Source: a virus. Taken from it: a stretch of DNA of 26,018 bases. Positions 15,401-24,500 of the stretch are shown here, piece after piece (the stretch's first letter is position 1; every line of letters starts with the position of its first letter). Below the pieces are notes generated by a model, which worked only from the letters and a program-made list of their open reading frames with translations, did no database searches and had not been told where the DNA came from. The position numbers and the translations under genes are program-made. Location: positions 1-26,018 of IMG/VR virus record IMGVR_UViG_3300020194_000727; one strand, given 5' to 3'.

Positions 15401-17763
15401 GGTCACAAGCTTACGAGATGGCTGCAGATGCAGGACTTGCCGCTGCTATTGTTGCGGAGCAAAATCTCAATAATATTCGTGAACTCGTAAATCTTGTTAG
15501 GCAAACAGAGAGAATGACTGCAGATCAGGCTGCAGCTTCGGCAGTAGCTACAGCTAATTCTGCAACAGCTAATCTTCGTAAAGTGCAAGAATTTATTGCC
15601 AAGAATTCTTCAGCATTGACAGATCGTCAAAAAGAAGCAATTCTGAACGATGAAGATCTTCAAAGACTTGTTCTGAATCCATCAATCAATCCTGAAGTTT
15701 TGAGACAAGCTCTTAGAGATGCAGAAAATGCTGCACAGCTTGATCTCGAAATCAAGAAAATGACTTTCACTGGTTTGCAGGAAATCTTCACAGATGGCTT
15801 TGGCAAGGCGATGGAAGCTTTCGCTGCCAAAGAGCAGCAAATTGATATTGATTTCCAATTTTCGACTGCCTCTGACCAGGCTATTATTCAGGCAGCAGAA
15901 AGGCAGATATCAGACATTAGATATCTCGTTGATGATCTTGAGGCAGATCTTACTCGCATTAGATATCAAGAAGATGAAATCAATAAGAGGTATAAGGATA
16001 GGCTGGATGCTCTTAATGAGGTTGCCGATATTAATGAGAAGCTTTCTGCACAGCAAGAGGCACAGCTAACCGTAGCCGATGCTCTGTCCCGTGGTGATAT
16101 TTCTGCTGCCGCAAGAGCAGCTCAAGAATATAGGCAACAACTTGCACAAGATAATGCTACTCAGCAAAGAGATGACCTTACACGTCAAAAAGATATTGAG
16201 CTTGCAGCTGTGCGTGGACAGATGGGTATGTCTAGGTCACAAATTGAGGCACAGATCCTTGAATATCAGAAGCAAATCCTTGAAATTGAAGAGTCTCAGC
16301 TTGAGCCAGCACAGCAAAGAGTTACCCTTGCCGAAAGACTTAAGATGGATGCCATCGCTAGCCTTGAGATTCTTGGTAAGACAAGGCTTGAGTGGGAGGC
16401 TGTTAAGAACAGGGTAGACTTAGCAGTAACCAGCAGCGAAGATTATATTAACGCTATGAGGGAAGCTCTTGGTGTAGTTCAGGATATTGTTACATATTGG
16501 GATAGTATTGATAATCAGTCTAATAAAGATTTGTTTGTCAACGTAAGAATGAACACTCAAGAGTTTGATAACCTTCCGATACCTCTTGCTGATGGGGCAC
16601 AGCCTCTCTCCGATTCAAGCGGCAGCGGCAGTGCAACACCAGAGCCAGAGCCAGTGGTGACTCCACCAGCTTCTGCCGTAAATGTTAGCACATCAAGAGA
16701 TTCTGTTTCTATTTCTAGCAGTTTGCAGGAAGAAGAGGGAGCGATCGAGGGATGGTTTAATAACCTTACAAACCAAGGATGGTTTAAGAGTCTTCAGGCT
16801 ATCGGAATTGTCTTTGGACAAAAGGTACAAGAAGGATTTACAAATATCGGTGAGACTATAGATCAAAATATCATTCAGCCAATAAAAGATAAGTGGAATG
16901 AATTTGCAACTTGGGTTGATACAAATGTGATTCAGCCAATTAAAAATGCTTGGAACTGGGGGGTAGATTGGGTAAATACTACTATCGTTCAACCAATTCA
17001 AAACGGCTGGAATACTCTAACATCTTGGGTTGATACAAACATTATTCAACCGATAAAAGATAAGTGGAACTGGGGTGTGGACTGGGCTTACACTACTATT
17101 GTTCAGCCAATCGAAGAGACACTAACTACCTTCTTTGCTTGGTTTACTGAAGACGATACTCTTGAAAATAAAATATCTGACGTAGAAACATTTTGGGATA
17201 CTTCCGTTACCTATGTAACAGAAGATTTGTTTCCAAAGATTGTAACCTGGTTTGAAGAACTTCCAGAAAAATTAAGCTCTGTGTTTGAAAAGGTTGGGGA
17301 TGGCATAGCTAATAGTGTTAAGATTGGAATAAATAAAGCCATTGACTTTATTAATAAGTTTAAGATTACAATACCAGAAAAAATCCTTGGATTCACTGTT
17401 CCTGGTGGAGGCAAGAGCTTTGGGTTTAACATCCCTAGAATACAGCTAAATTCTGGAGGCGTTGTCCCTGGAATTGGTAATACCGACACCGTTCCAGCAA
17501 TGCTAACGCCTGGAGAGTTTGTTGTTAGAAAATTTGCCGTGAGTAGGTTTGGGCTAGAGAATTTGAAAGCAATTAACAGTGGTAACTACAGCAGTCTTTC
17601 TGCCTCAAAGTCATCGCAGTCAGCAGCAGGAAGCAATTCAGTGTATAATTATAGTTTGAACCTAAATGTTAAGTCAGATTCTAACCCAGAAGATATAGCT
17701 AGGGTCGTAATGTCTGGAATCAGGCAGGTTGAAAACCGTAGAATTAGAGGGAACACACTATAA
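9481..17763 (+). CDS. Tail tape measure protein
   Basis: This encodes 2760 residues, starting nine bases after AGGGAG. The N-terminal 200 residues are Ala/Gln-rich and helical. Residues about 213-470 carry the TP901-type tape-measure core (FKRVYGELFTSQKETDQMYK, MKMAADAAAMGKTG, AFLLTAMKEGGINASEGANA). Hydrophobic segments lie at about 542-576 and 1161-1224, with a Gly-zipper stretch at about 1400-1460 (GAKIGAAVGTAITPGIGTAI). A Lys/Arg/Ala-rich region spans about 1040-1143, a long coiled coil about 2137-2287, and a Pro-rich linker lies near 2385. Five 19-residue repeats fill 2463-2557. The motif GDVVPAMLSPGE near 688 recurs as TDTVPAMLTPGE near 2667. The protein sets tail length, and hydrophobic parts may enter the host membrane during DNA ejection. 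The frame is intact. Confidence 0.95.
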   Translation: MADAQAHLSVNLDTSKALASIRALQAEISKFHQTQSALNAQAASQAAGMQRNLINSINATGQFSAQMTTVASTTSAFTRALETNKLSLGQYFKYGVASTKTFGRVFRSEFDTINRVARERVKTLQTQYIKMGRDANGAMRAIAVRPLALDMENLATRTAIAAQRQALFNQLLRQGSTSLLNWGKNTQWAGRQLMVGFTLPLTLFGSVAARTFMDLEEQAIRFKRVYGELFTSQKETDQMYKDLQGLGSEFTKYGVALKDTMKMAADAAAMGKTGADLMAQVRQAATLAVLGGVEQDKALETTISLTNAFGVATEELANKIDFLNAVENQTVVSIEDLTTAIPKAGPVVKQLGGDVEDLAFLLTAMKEGGINASEGANALKSGLARIINPTDRASEMLAGLGININGIVEGNAGDVKGTIVELATALDTLDPLNKARAIEELFGKFQFARISTLMQNVIGEGTQAQRVLQLTQASTEELAILTERELKRVEDSPLYKFKQAFEDLKISLIPIGEAFLKAVTPIIEFGARLLDKFDAMNDGAKSFVVALVAGLGVIAPTLLMTVGLVGNGVANLIKFFSWMSQIGKSSANMTELGMSTQYMTQEQLEANAVASSLNQTHTTLRQTFTSEAAAVNALTLSYNKAIAAQRALLASGGGAKVARGAKPAGMATGGIVKKYAKGVTMVPGPKGAGDVVPAMLSPGEAVIPVEETKRYFPLIQAMIAGAIPGFANGFDGDYTKLAQHLAGRKTNITAIRDYLVTSGLSKDFLNQLANSKAGSVTTKADLQKLTTSFMKSSGSMDFSHTRSATRISLSDASKFSGAAGARAQEMIKAGGTTETTNPRIYSSWGFMGDRDLNKASGSLGGANLSAYAAATKNVTPEQMWGRAFQAGGADIFGKDSPAMKAFGKAFQGEMDKAAKTFEKVFDTDARLNKALERNPALKATSLEDIERKAMQRLPAQYKAQVAGVQAKALQTPAPGATAVKFNPTAELRQQLAKLFPKESKYVRQGGSGKLVTGGMALGVNKSDRTLFGKLIAKDLNVREEAIAAQEEDTKVVRKGTEQKKDTGKKAVKASKASAKAAQTRVVDGREQVFRGGKWVDKVRSNAAQRANQERAARTQEADQKREARNARRRELYAQRKAAQQVPAPDAAEQRRAPGMGGGGRMGIGMAVSSAAIAASMAPGKVGEVGQSLIMPAIVASSLLMLPPKIMVVVGALSLAGFSIYKMVDAFKSASKEAMTLAEELGVGSKSMDRLSEFAGNVTASQIMNKRRAEGFAPYQIQPGKQTFGSAFLGSEAGTELKDSISKALESQDLQAVQQQIVNQMTTAIATGALNAAQARSIVYELGKELGDYSFAINVNGKLTQLIGPNGENLLNDPLGVRLEIMQESVDAVESSFEAIDASGVGARLGTKIGLGAAATVAGVWGGAAIGAKIGAAVGTAITPGIGTAIGVLAGAALGVGVTAAISVADFEKIGNLSGAAIANSVMLVQQRQDILDSLDIEYEKRIAAATAAGDTAEADRLTNQYLEERQQFLEQTGQAISDVASQIANAPSFLGLFGEKPAMLDALNDAIKMAYEDNPLAQMMAMGVQEQIKDIDFGATEREVTLSLLLASKDIDPAALSGFLATFGGDTATIDTFIDITTNLGGAEGGRVLQVMNLFEDDVNKTQFLADVKARGANAAGFLDAFQQIAQTAAGGQVDLQASLDFYLNNPELLQDYEQDMQRLRAQAAAGPISQDFIINYIGENVADIIATDQAYFDSLDPVQQVTYIQTVRTIYETYGENFRETPAFVSWRRSQPSSVPDEGFFTQSANQLTQAPALAPGGAEELAPEPQGGGSKDQSSILDDVLKKLRDYRDLQVGILKGWKNISTKLEELFGGDAGISGFRGLSQQMRDIGLGENFIEMIVGMSPEDYEKYKDSLFVFDDKGNLAGITTEARALAKALDAITLGEFQNEQESTLISMQKQVAAARKLVSAGLDWSQAYEMAADAGLAAAIVAEQNLNNIRELVNLVRQTERMTADQAAASAVATANSATANLRKVQEFIAKNSSALTDRQKEAILNDEDLQRLVLNPSINPEVLRQALRDAENAAQLDLEIKKMTFTGLQEIFTDGFGKAMEAFAAKEQQIDIDFQFSTASDQAIIQAAERQISDIRYLVDDLEADLTRIRYQEDEINKRYKDRLDALNEVADINEKLSAQQEAQLTVADALSRGDISAAARAAQEYRQQLAQDNATQQRDDLTRQKDIELAAVRGQMGMSRSQIEAQILEYQKQILEIEESQLEPAQQRVTLAERLKMDAIASLEILGKTRLEWEAVKNRVDLAVTSSEDYINAMREALGVVQDIVTYWDSIDNQSNKDLFVNVRMNTQEFDNLPIPLADGAQPLSDSSGSGSATPEPEPVVTPPASAVNVSTSRDSVSISSSLQEEEGAIEGWFNNLTNQGWFKSLQAIGIVFGQKVQEGFTNIGETIDQNIIQPIKDKWNEFATWVDTNVIQPIKNAWNWGVDWVNTTIVQPIQNGWNTLTSWVDTNIIQPIKDKWNWGVDWAYTTIVQPIEETLTTFFAWFTEDDTLENKISDVETFWDTSVTYVTEDLFPKIVTWFEELPEKLSSVFEKVGDGIANSVKIGINKAIDFINKFKITIPEKILGFTVPGGGKSFGFNIPRIQLNSGGVVPGIGNTDTVPAMLTPGEFVVRKFAVSRFGLENLKAINSGNYSSLSASKSSQSAAGSNSVYNYSLNLNVKSDSNPEDIARVVMSGIRQVENRRIRGNTL
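16867..17151 (+). repeat. Five tandem 19-residue repeats in the tape measure
   Basis: Five back-to-back 57-base units encode a pattern close to (N/T)-(I/V)-(I/V)-QPI-x3-WN-x4-W-x2-T. QPI is present in all five. Copies 1 and 3 share the WVDT ending and copies 2 and 4 share NWGVDW, suggesting a 38-residue double unit. The fifth copy has lost the central WN but keeps QPI and the later Trp. Trp-bearing periodic repeats are known in tape measures; this length and QPI-WN signature are noteworthy. Confidence 0.85.
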
Positions 17764-18500
17764 TGGCTGACCTAGAATATATGCGTGGTAGACAAAAATA
17801 TCAGAGACCACAGGCCATGCTTTGGGCTAATAACCCTGGAACTGTTATTGAAGATACTGATTCTGAGTCACCAACATTCGGGCAGTTCTTTCATGTTCCG
17901 CTGGGTAATGAAATAAACTCTGCAGCATATTCTCCAACAGATACAAACGAATTCATTATTCTTTCTGACCACAATAGGTCTGATATTAACTTTCAAACAG
18001 AAAGACTAGAAACAAAACAGCGTATGGTCAACGGCAGAATGAGATCATACTTTATTGCCGACAAGCTTTCTATTTCTACCTCTTGGGATATGATTCCTTC
18101 TAGAGCTTATAGCTCATACCCAGATTTTAGTTCTGCTGGTGAGCCTAACCTGGTTAGCTCTGTGTCGGTAGAGACAGATGGTGGAACTGTAATAAAATCT
18201 GTTAAGTCTTCTGGATCACCATATTATAGTGACCAGCAGTTCACTGTTGATGGCGGTGCTGGCGGCGTTGATCTGCTAGACTGGTATGAAAGATATACTG
18301 GCTCTTTCTGGGTTTACCTTTCATATGATAAGCATACTAATTTTAAAAACCTAGAAGATAATAATGCGCAGTATGCTAATCTAAATAAATATAGCCAAAT
18401 TATTGAAGTATTTTTCGGCAGCTTTAAATATGATGTCGTAAAGCGAGGGGGAAGTAACTTCGACTTTTGGAATATTGAGGTAACTCTGGAAGAGGTATAA
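17763..18500 (+). CDS. Minor tail protein (distal tail region)
   Basis: This encodes 245 residues. The start overlaps the tape-measure stop by one base (TAATG). The first gene after the tape measure usually encodes the distal tail protein that joins tube and tip. The sequence is beta-rich and aromatic, with FIILSDHNRSDINFQTERLE then KQRMVNGRMRSYFIADKLSI near residues 65-105, SISTSWDMIPSR, and a C-terminal LLDWYERYTGSFWVYLSYDK. The arrangement of a conserved N-terminal sandwich and a final strand pair (FWNIEVTLEEV) fits a Dit-type or actinophage minor tail protein. I know of no catalytic motif in it. The next gene begins immediately after its stop. Confidence 0.72.
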   Translation: MADLEYMRGRQKYQRPQAMLWANNPGTVIEDTDSESPTFGQFFHVPLGNEINSAAYSPTDTNEFIILSDHNRSDINFQTERLETKQRMVNGRMRSYFIADKLSISTSWDMIPSRAYSSYPDFSSAGEPNLVSSVSVETDGGTVIKSVKSSGSPYYSDQQFTVDGGAGGVDLLDWYERYTGSFWVYLSYDKHTNFKNLEDNNAQYANLNKYSQIIEVFFGSFKYDVVKRGGSNFDFWNIEVTLEEV

Positions 18501-21500
18501 ATGTTTGTTAATCAAAAACTACAAGAACACCTCGAAACCTCTTCTAGTATTAGCAGCCAAGCAATGGTTGTTGCCGAATGGAACATGAATATTGCTGACA
18601 ATATTTCTACCATCGGAAACTATAGATACAGGCCAACAGCTGACATTGCCTCCTCAGAGGGCGTGTACGCCTCTGTGGCTGGCTCTTTTGATATTAACGA
18701 TGAGAACAATGCCGTCAAATTCTATACTGGTGCAACATATGCAGATGTTGTTGTTGACGGCGGTTTGGATAATGCTAACGATCCAGTAGCCTTTACAACA
18801 CCAAACGAAAAAGAAAGACTGCTTTATTCTTTAGAAGATTGCTTTAGAAGATTCAGGCCAAGATCTGGTATCAATAAGCTTAGATATTTTGAAGATAACT
18901 ACACCCACTTTGTTAATCAAAATCTTGCAACAAGGCCAAGATATTATATGGCAAGCAGAAATGATCCTTTTAAATACTGGACTTCTTATCGTAAAGAGAG
19001 TGGAGTAGAGAGAGGTCTTGCTAACAAAATACTAGGTGATCAATATGCAATTGATGATGCTGCACCTTTTGTAGTTTACAAAGACAACATTCCAGCTAAC
19101 AGGATTGTTGTCAAGATGCAAACTAATGTCGGTAGCGTTGACCTAGGGCCATTCTACGAAAACGGGACTTCTTTCGAAGACCCATTCTATGGTGAAGCTA
19201 ATAAGACTACGCCAACAAACTGGAGTATTCAGGTCCTAAAGGGAGATAACTGGGTTGATGTTGCAGTCTTTAATCCCCTGTCTGTAAGAAGAAACAACTC
19301 TCCAGTTATTGGAGACGATGGATATGTAGAGCTTGCTTACGGCATTATTCTACCAGAGCAATATCTCGACACCATTCACTTTGTTGGCTCGTATCCTTTT
19401 GCAAGTCTTCTGCCATCCAACCCAGCAATCAATTCAGCATTTTTCGTAAGAGAAACTCAAAATGAACAAGGCATGGTCTACGTTTGGAATGGCAGTTCCT
19501 ATGACTCTTTTGTTCCACAGTATGGTTGGTATCTTGCTGATGAAGATATAACTGAGCGTACAGCAATGGTTACTGAATTTGTTGACCCAGCATATTTTAA
19601 CGACGGCAATGAAATAAAGTATAAAGAGTTTGAGTATATCCGTGGTATTCGTGTAGTTGTAAAAACAATGAATAAAATCAAATCTACTTTTGATTTGATT
19701 GAGCTTTCTCCACGTCTTGTTGCAAACATAACCGATAGAACAAGAGCTTTCGATCTCAACAAGAGCGCATCAGATCTTGGTGTGAGTGGTATGCCAGTAG
19801 GTCAGCTTCTTGCCTCTAACGGTACGCTAGAGATATTTGATTTTGACGATTCGTTTAATCAAAACAATACCAGTAGCGTCTTGTCATCTTTTGTTTCCAA
19901 TAACTTACAGATTAAACTTTTTGAGAATATTAGCATCATCGACAATGATGCTGTTGAAACATTTTCTGTTCCACTTAAAATATTGTATGCTGATGGTTTC
20001 CCACAGACAGACTCTAAGGGTAGAAGCGTAAAGCTAGGTTTAAGAGATCTATTCTTTTACTTTGAAACACTGAATGCCCCACAGCTATTGGTCGAAGGAG
20101 CTTCTCTTAGCTATGCCGTATCGTTTTTGTTAGACTCTATCGGCTTCTCAAACTATGTGTTTAGAAGGGTAGAGGGTGAAGACGATCCAATAATTCCTTA
20201 CTTCTTCGTAAAGCCAGAAACTACAATTGCTCAGGTTCTACAGGAGTTAGCCGTAGCTACACAGTCAGCAATGTTCTTTGACGAATTCAATAACTTTGTT
20301 GTTATGAGCAAAAACTATATTATGCCATCAGCAGAAGAGAGGGCTACTGACACCCAAATCCTTGGCTCGTCTGATCAAACAAAAGATGGCGTAAACGAAA
20401 ACAGAACTACTGGGCAAAGCCTTTCAAATATTATTGAGCTTACTTCTGCCAATCAGGAAGTCTTCAATGATGGAAAGATTCTTTATGAAGAAAAGTATAT
20501 TCAAAAAGATTACGGCTCTCTAAGACAGGCAAACTTTGTGAATCAAGATAAAAACTGGGTTTATAAGCCAGTCCTCCTCTGGGAAGTAACAGGAACTCCG
20601 CCTATTAGGTCTGCCAATGAGTCTCAGGATCAGTCGTCTTCTTATGCTTTAGCAGCAGTCCCACTAAACTCAGACCTATTGGACGAAGAGCCATGGGTCA
20701 AGAAAAACCAACTTATTAACAACATAATTGATTTTGGCGAGGGTGCATATTGGGTAGCCAGATACAATGGATACTTCTACGCCAATGGTGAAATTATTAA
20801 ATATGACGCAATAGAATATAGCGTATCTGGCATTGGCAATGTGTGGATTAGTAGCTTGCGAGAATACCAAAACTATTATTCTAAGGTTGAGTATGGTGGA
20901 AGACTATATCCAACTGGCCGTGTACGAATTTATTCAGAACCATTCTATGAGGAGATCGATGGAATTGTTGTTTTGAAAAATGGTGCTGTTCGTAAACATG
21001 GTAGAGCACAGTTCGGAACCTCGATAGCTTACCACAGTGCTGGTCTTCCACAATACTGGTCAGACACTACTGACAATGCCCCAGTCCAGGGTATAGAAAT
21101 GGACTCTAGGTATCTATTCTCAACATTCGCCAATAAGAGACTTCTCGGTGCATATAACCAAGAGGCAATATCTATTGATGTTTCTGCAGAAATAGATGAG
21201 CCAAACAATATTTTTGGTATTGCCTATGCTGACGGTAAATGGGTTGGTGTCGGAGATGATGGTAATTTTAGAATTTCTACTAATGGGGAAGACTGGACAA
21301 TCTTTATTGATGATGGTGTTGCACTTATTGATGAAGATATTAGGCTAAAAGCAGTTGCCTATGGAACTGGGCCAGAGTCTAACTCTGTCTGGCTGGCTGT
21401 TGGTAGCAAGGGGACTGGAGACAGCAAAGAAGCATTAATGCTTTATTCTGAGGACGCTACCGAGTGGACAGAAATTACAGATCATGGCATTGAGTCAACA

Positions 21501-24500
21501 TCTCTTAATGATGTTCAGTTTAACAATAACTTGTGGGCTGTAGCTGGTAATGAGGCAGCCTTTGCAACTTCAACAGACACATCATCCTGGAGCGTTAAAA
21601 CATTAACTCTCGATGTTAAAGTTTCTAGTGGTGCAAACAAGAAAAAGATTTCAAGAACCTACAGACAAACTGGTATTTCTATATCTAAAATTTATAAGAA
21701 AAATAAAAACGAGGATTCTAGCGAGGCTGTTATCGTTAGAAAAAATCATGGCCTTAAAAATAATGAAAAGATTAAGTTTTCCACAACTGGAACTCTGCCA
21801 GCTGGATTATATACAAGTGCTGAAAGAGCTAATCCTTACTATGTAAAGATAAGAAACAAAGATAGCTTTTTTGTTAAAAACAATATAGGAGATGAAACTG
21901 GTGCACTAATTGACTCAAACGGTAGTGGAAGGCATAGCTATTCTAGAGAAGCTGCAACCTTTACAGTTAATAAACACAACTTCTCCAATAACAACTCAAT
22001 CAGAGTAATAGAGTCTGGAACGCTACCATCTGTATTGTCTGAAGATACTGCATATTACGTTCGTGTTATAGATAAGAATAATATATCTCTATCAACATCT
22101 AAAAATGGCGACTTGATTGACTTTGTTTCTGCACAATCTTCAAGCTCACACACAATAGAAGAATACGTCAAAAACAATATTAATACCATCGGATATGGAA
22201 ACGGGACTTGGGCTGTAGCTGGCAAGCAGGGGGTGTTTGCAACTTCAACAGACACAAATTCTTGGACAGCTAGGAATATTGGATTCTCTGGTGCTAAAGC
22301 TTACAAGATTGCCTATGGGCAAAACACGTGGGTTGTAGTTGGAGCATCTAAAAAATCTGTTAAATCAACAAATTTAACAAAATGGACTAGGTTTGATACT
22401 AAAATATCAAAAACTCTCAGAACTATCGGCTTCGGCAACGGGGTATGGATTGCAGCTGGTAGCAATGGGACAATGTCTAGGTCAACAAACCTTTCTAAAT
22501 GGAAAACAGTGAAGGCAAAACAACGCAAAGCAAACATTAATGATGTTGCTTGGAATGGATCTTATTGGATTGCAATTGGAAACAAGCTTAATATTTCTAA
22601 ATCTCAAGATGGTTCTTCATGGAACAGCAGGGCACAAAATAATGTGGGAGAGATTGTTTTTGAAAGTATTGTCCCTCACAATTTAGTTCCATTTGATAGG
22701 GTTATTCTTAATAGTACGGGAACAATATCTGAAGAAACTTTGACAGATGTCTCTATAAGTATTGCAAATCCAGCAAATTTTACTGCAGAAAATCACAAGT
22801 TAGCCAATAATGATCAGGTGGCTTTAAGAACTACTGGCTCATTACCAGAAGCTTTTGACGAAGATACAACATATTATGTAATCAGGATAGACAAAAATAC
22901 GTTTAGGTTGGCATCTGAGCCAAACGGTTCGGCAATATCTACAGCAGGAAACTCTCAAAGTGGCGATCACTCATTCTATTTCCCGCCAGTCTCCCTTGGC
23001 GAGCCATACTGGGTTAGCCCTAAAAATATTACAAGCAATACCTTTACAATCTCTAGCTCTAGGGACAACGCTAGGCTCGGCATTACAGTTAAAGGCAAGG
23101 GTGCAGAAAGTGGCGAGCATAACGTTACTCTCGACACCAACCTTGAATCCCGCTTAGTGACATCGTTAGGCTCGGAAACGGATAAGCTTAAGGTTACAGC
23201 AAGCAGTGCTATCTATGAGCCAGGGGATAGAATATATTTCGCAATGATGGAAAACCTTGGCGGGGGCCAATATTTGCCATTAGAGTTGAATAATCCAGCT
23301 AACTTAACAAGATATGCAGCATTCTACGTTCATTCTGTTGTTGGCGATGAGGGTAGGTCATTCCTAATTTCGGAATCTTTGGGTGGCGATGCAATTGATA
23401 GTCCAGGAGACGTAGACCTGTCAGAATATTTATCAGGCATACAAGAAGAAAACAATCTAGACTTTACTCCAGAGTTTAGAATTATGCTAAACCGAACCGA
23501 AGAAATTTTAAACTCGACATTGCTTTCGCCAAATTCTGTAGAGTTTTCTGTCGGTAACCTTTTAGAAATTAGCTCTACAGCTGGAGAACTTGTTTCGCCA
23601 ACAAGGGTTTCTGCCATACGTTCTGCAGCACAAATTGTAAAAGAAGTAACTATCTCTATTGGTAATCCAGCAATAGTTACATGTAACGACCATGGGCTAT
23701 TTGATCAAGATACTATTAGTTTTACTACTAATGGAACACTGCCATATGGAATTGAAACAAATATCAACTATTTTGTTGAAAGAATAGATAGTAATAACTT
23801 TAATTTGCTTACCTATAGCGAGTCTGATGAATCTTTTGTTTATGTAGAAACAAAGTCCTCAGACGAAGAGAATCCAGATGCTGAGATTGATTTGGATGAG
23901 CTAGACGCTGCCGAGGCAATAGAAGACGATGATGAGCGAGAGGCAGCATTTGCTGCAATCTATAACTATAGAGCACAAAACGGAAAACACTCCTTCGTAA
24001 AGTCTTTCAATGACAGCAACCAGGTTGTTATGAATAGAGAAGTCGCAGAAGTTGTCCCACAATATATTGTTACACAAGAAGAGGTTTTAATTGATGAAGA
24101 GGATGGGGAAACAGAAATTCAAACAACTTATGAAAACGTTTCTGCCAAAAACATTATCACTGCAATTCAAGAGCTAGAGGTAACTTCTGGAGAAAAGGCT
24201 GGATTCAGCGATGCGAATAAGTCACTTGCAAGAGCTGCTTCACGTAATGGTATCATAAAAAACTATTTTGCTAATTCTTCGTTTAGCGAAACTGATGTAA
24301 ATAAGTTCTTGGCAACACAAACTGGAACTGTACAGTCTTCAGCATTAGTGTTTAACGGACCAGTTTTTGATGACCTTGACAAAGAGCCGATTGACTTTAT
24401 CTCGTATGCCCATAAGCCATTGACAGACAAATATTCTCATTTTGGAACAAGGATGCGAATTGTTGGAAAGCAAAGCAAAGAGCAGTATGAGCAAAATATT

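Larger units (their letters stand above)
21207..22640 (+). repeat. Seven propeller blades, interrupted between blades 3 and 4
   Basis: The unit is roughly I-x-(Y/F)-GNG-x-W-x-(A/V)-x-G followed by an Asp-box-like S-x-D/N-x3-W. Seven units end in STNGEDW (about 21275), SEDATEW (21446), STDTSSW (21570), STDTNSW (22245), STNLTKW (22364), STNLSKW (22481) and SQDGSSW (22602). The third and fourth are separated by about 190 residues of a different module (21605-22176). Seven is a common blade number for Asp-box propellers. Confidence 0.75.

Noticed and set aside
15794-16417. Two + strand frames overlapping the coiled-coil part of the tape measure
   Set aside because: They are Leu/Arg-rich shifted readings of the coiled-coil coding sequence without SD sequences.
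17644-17649. TATAAT near the end of the tape measure
   Set aside because: It is a coding match (VYNY), over 100 bases from the next start and not accompanied by a leaderless ATG.
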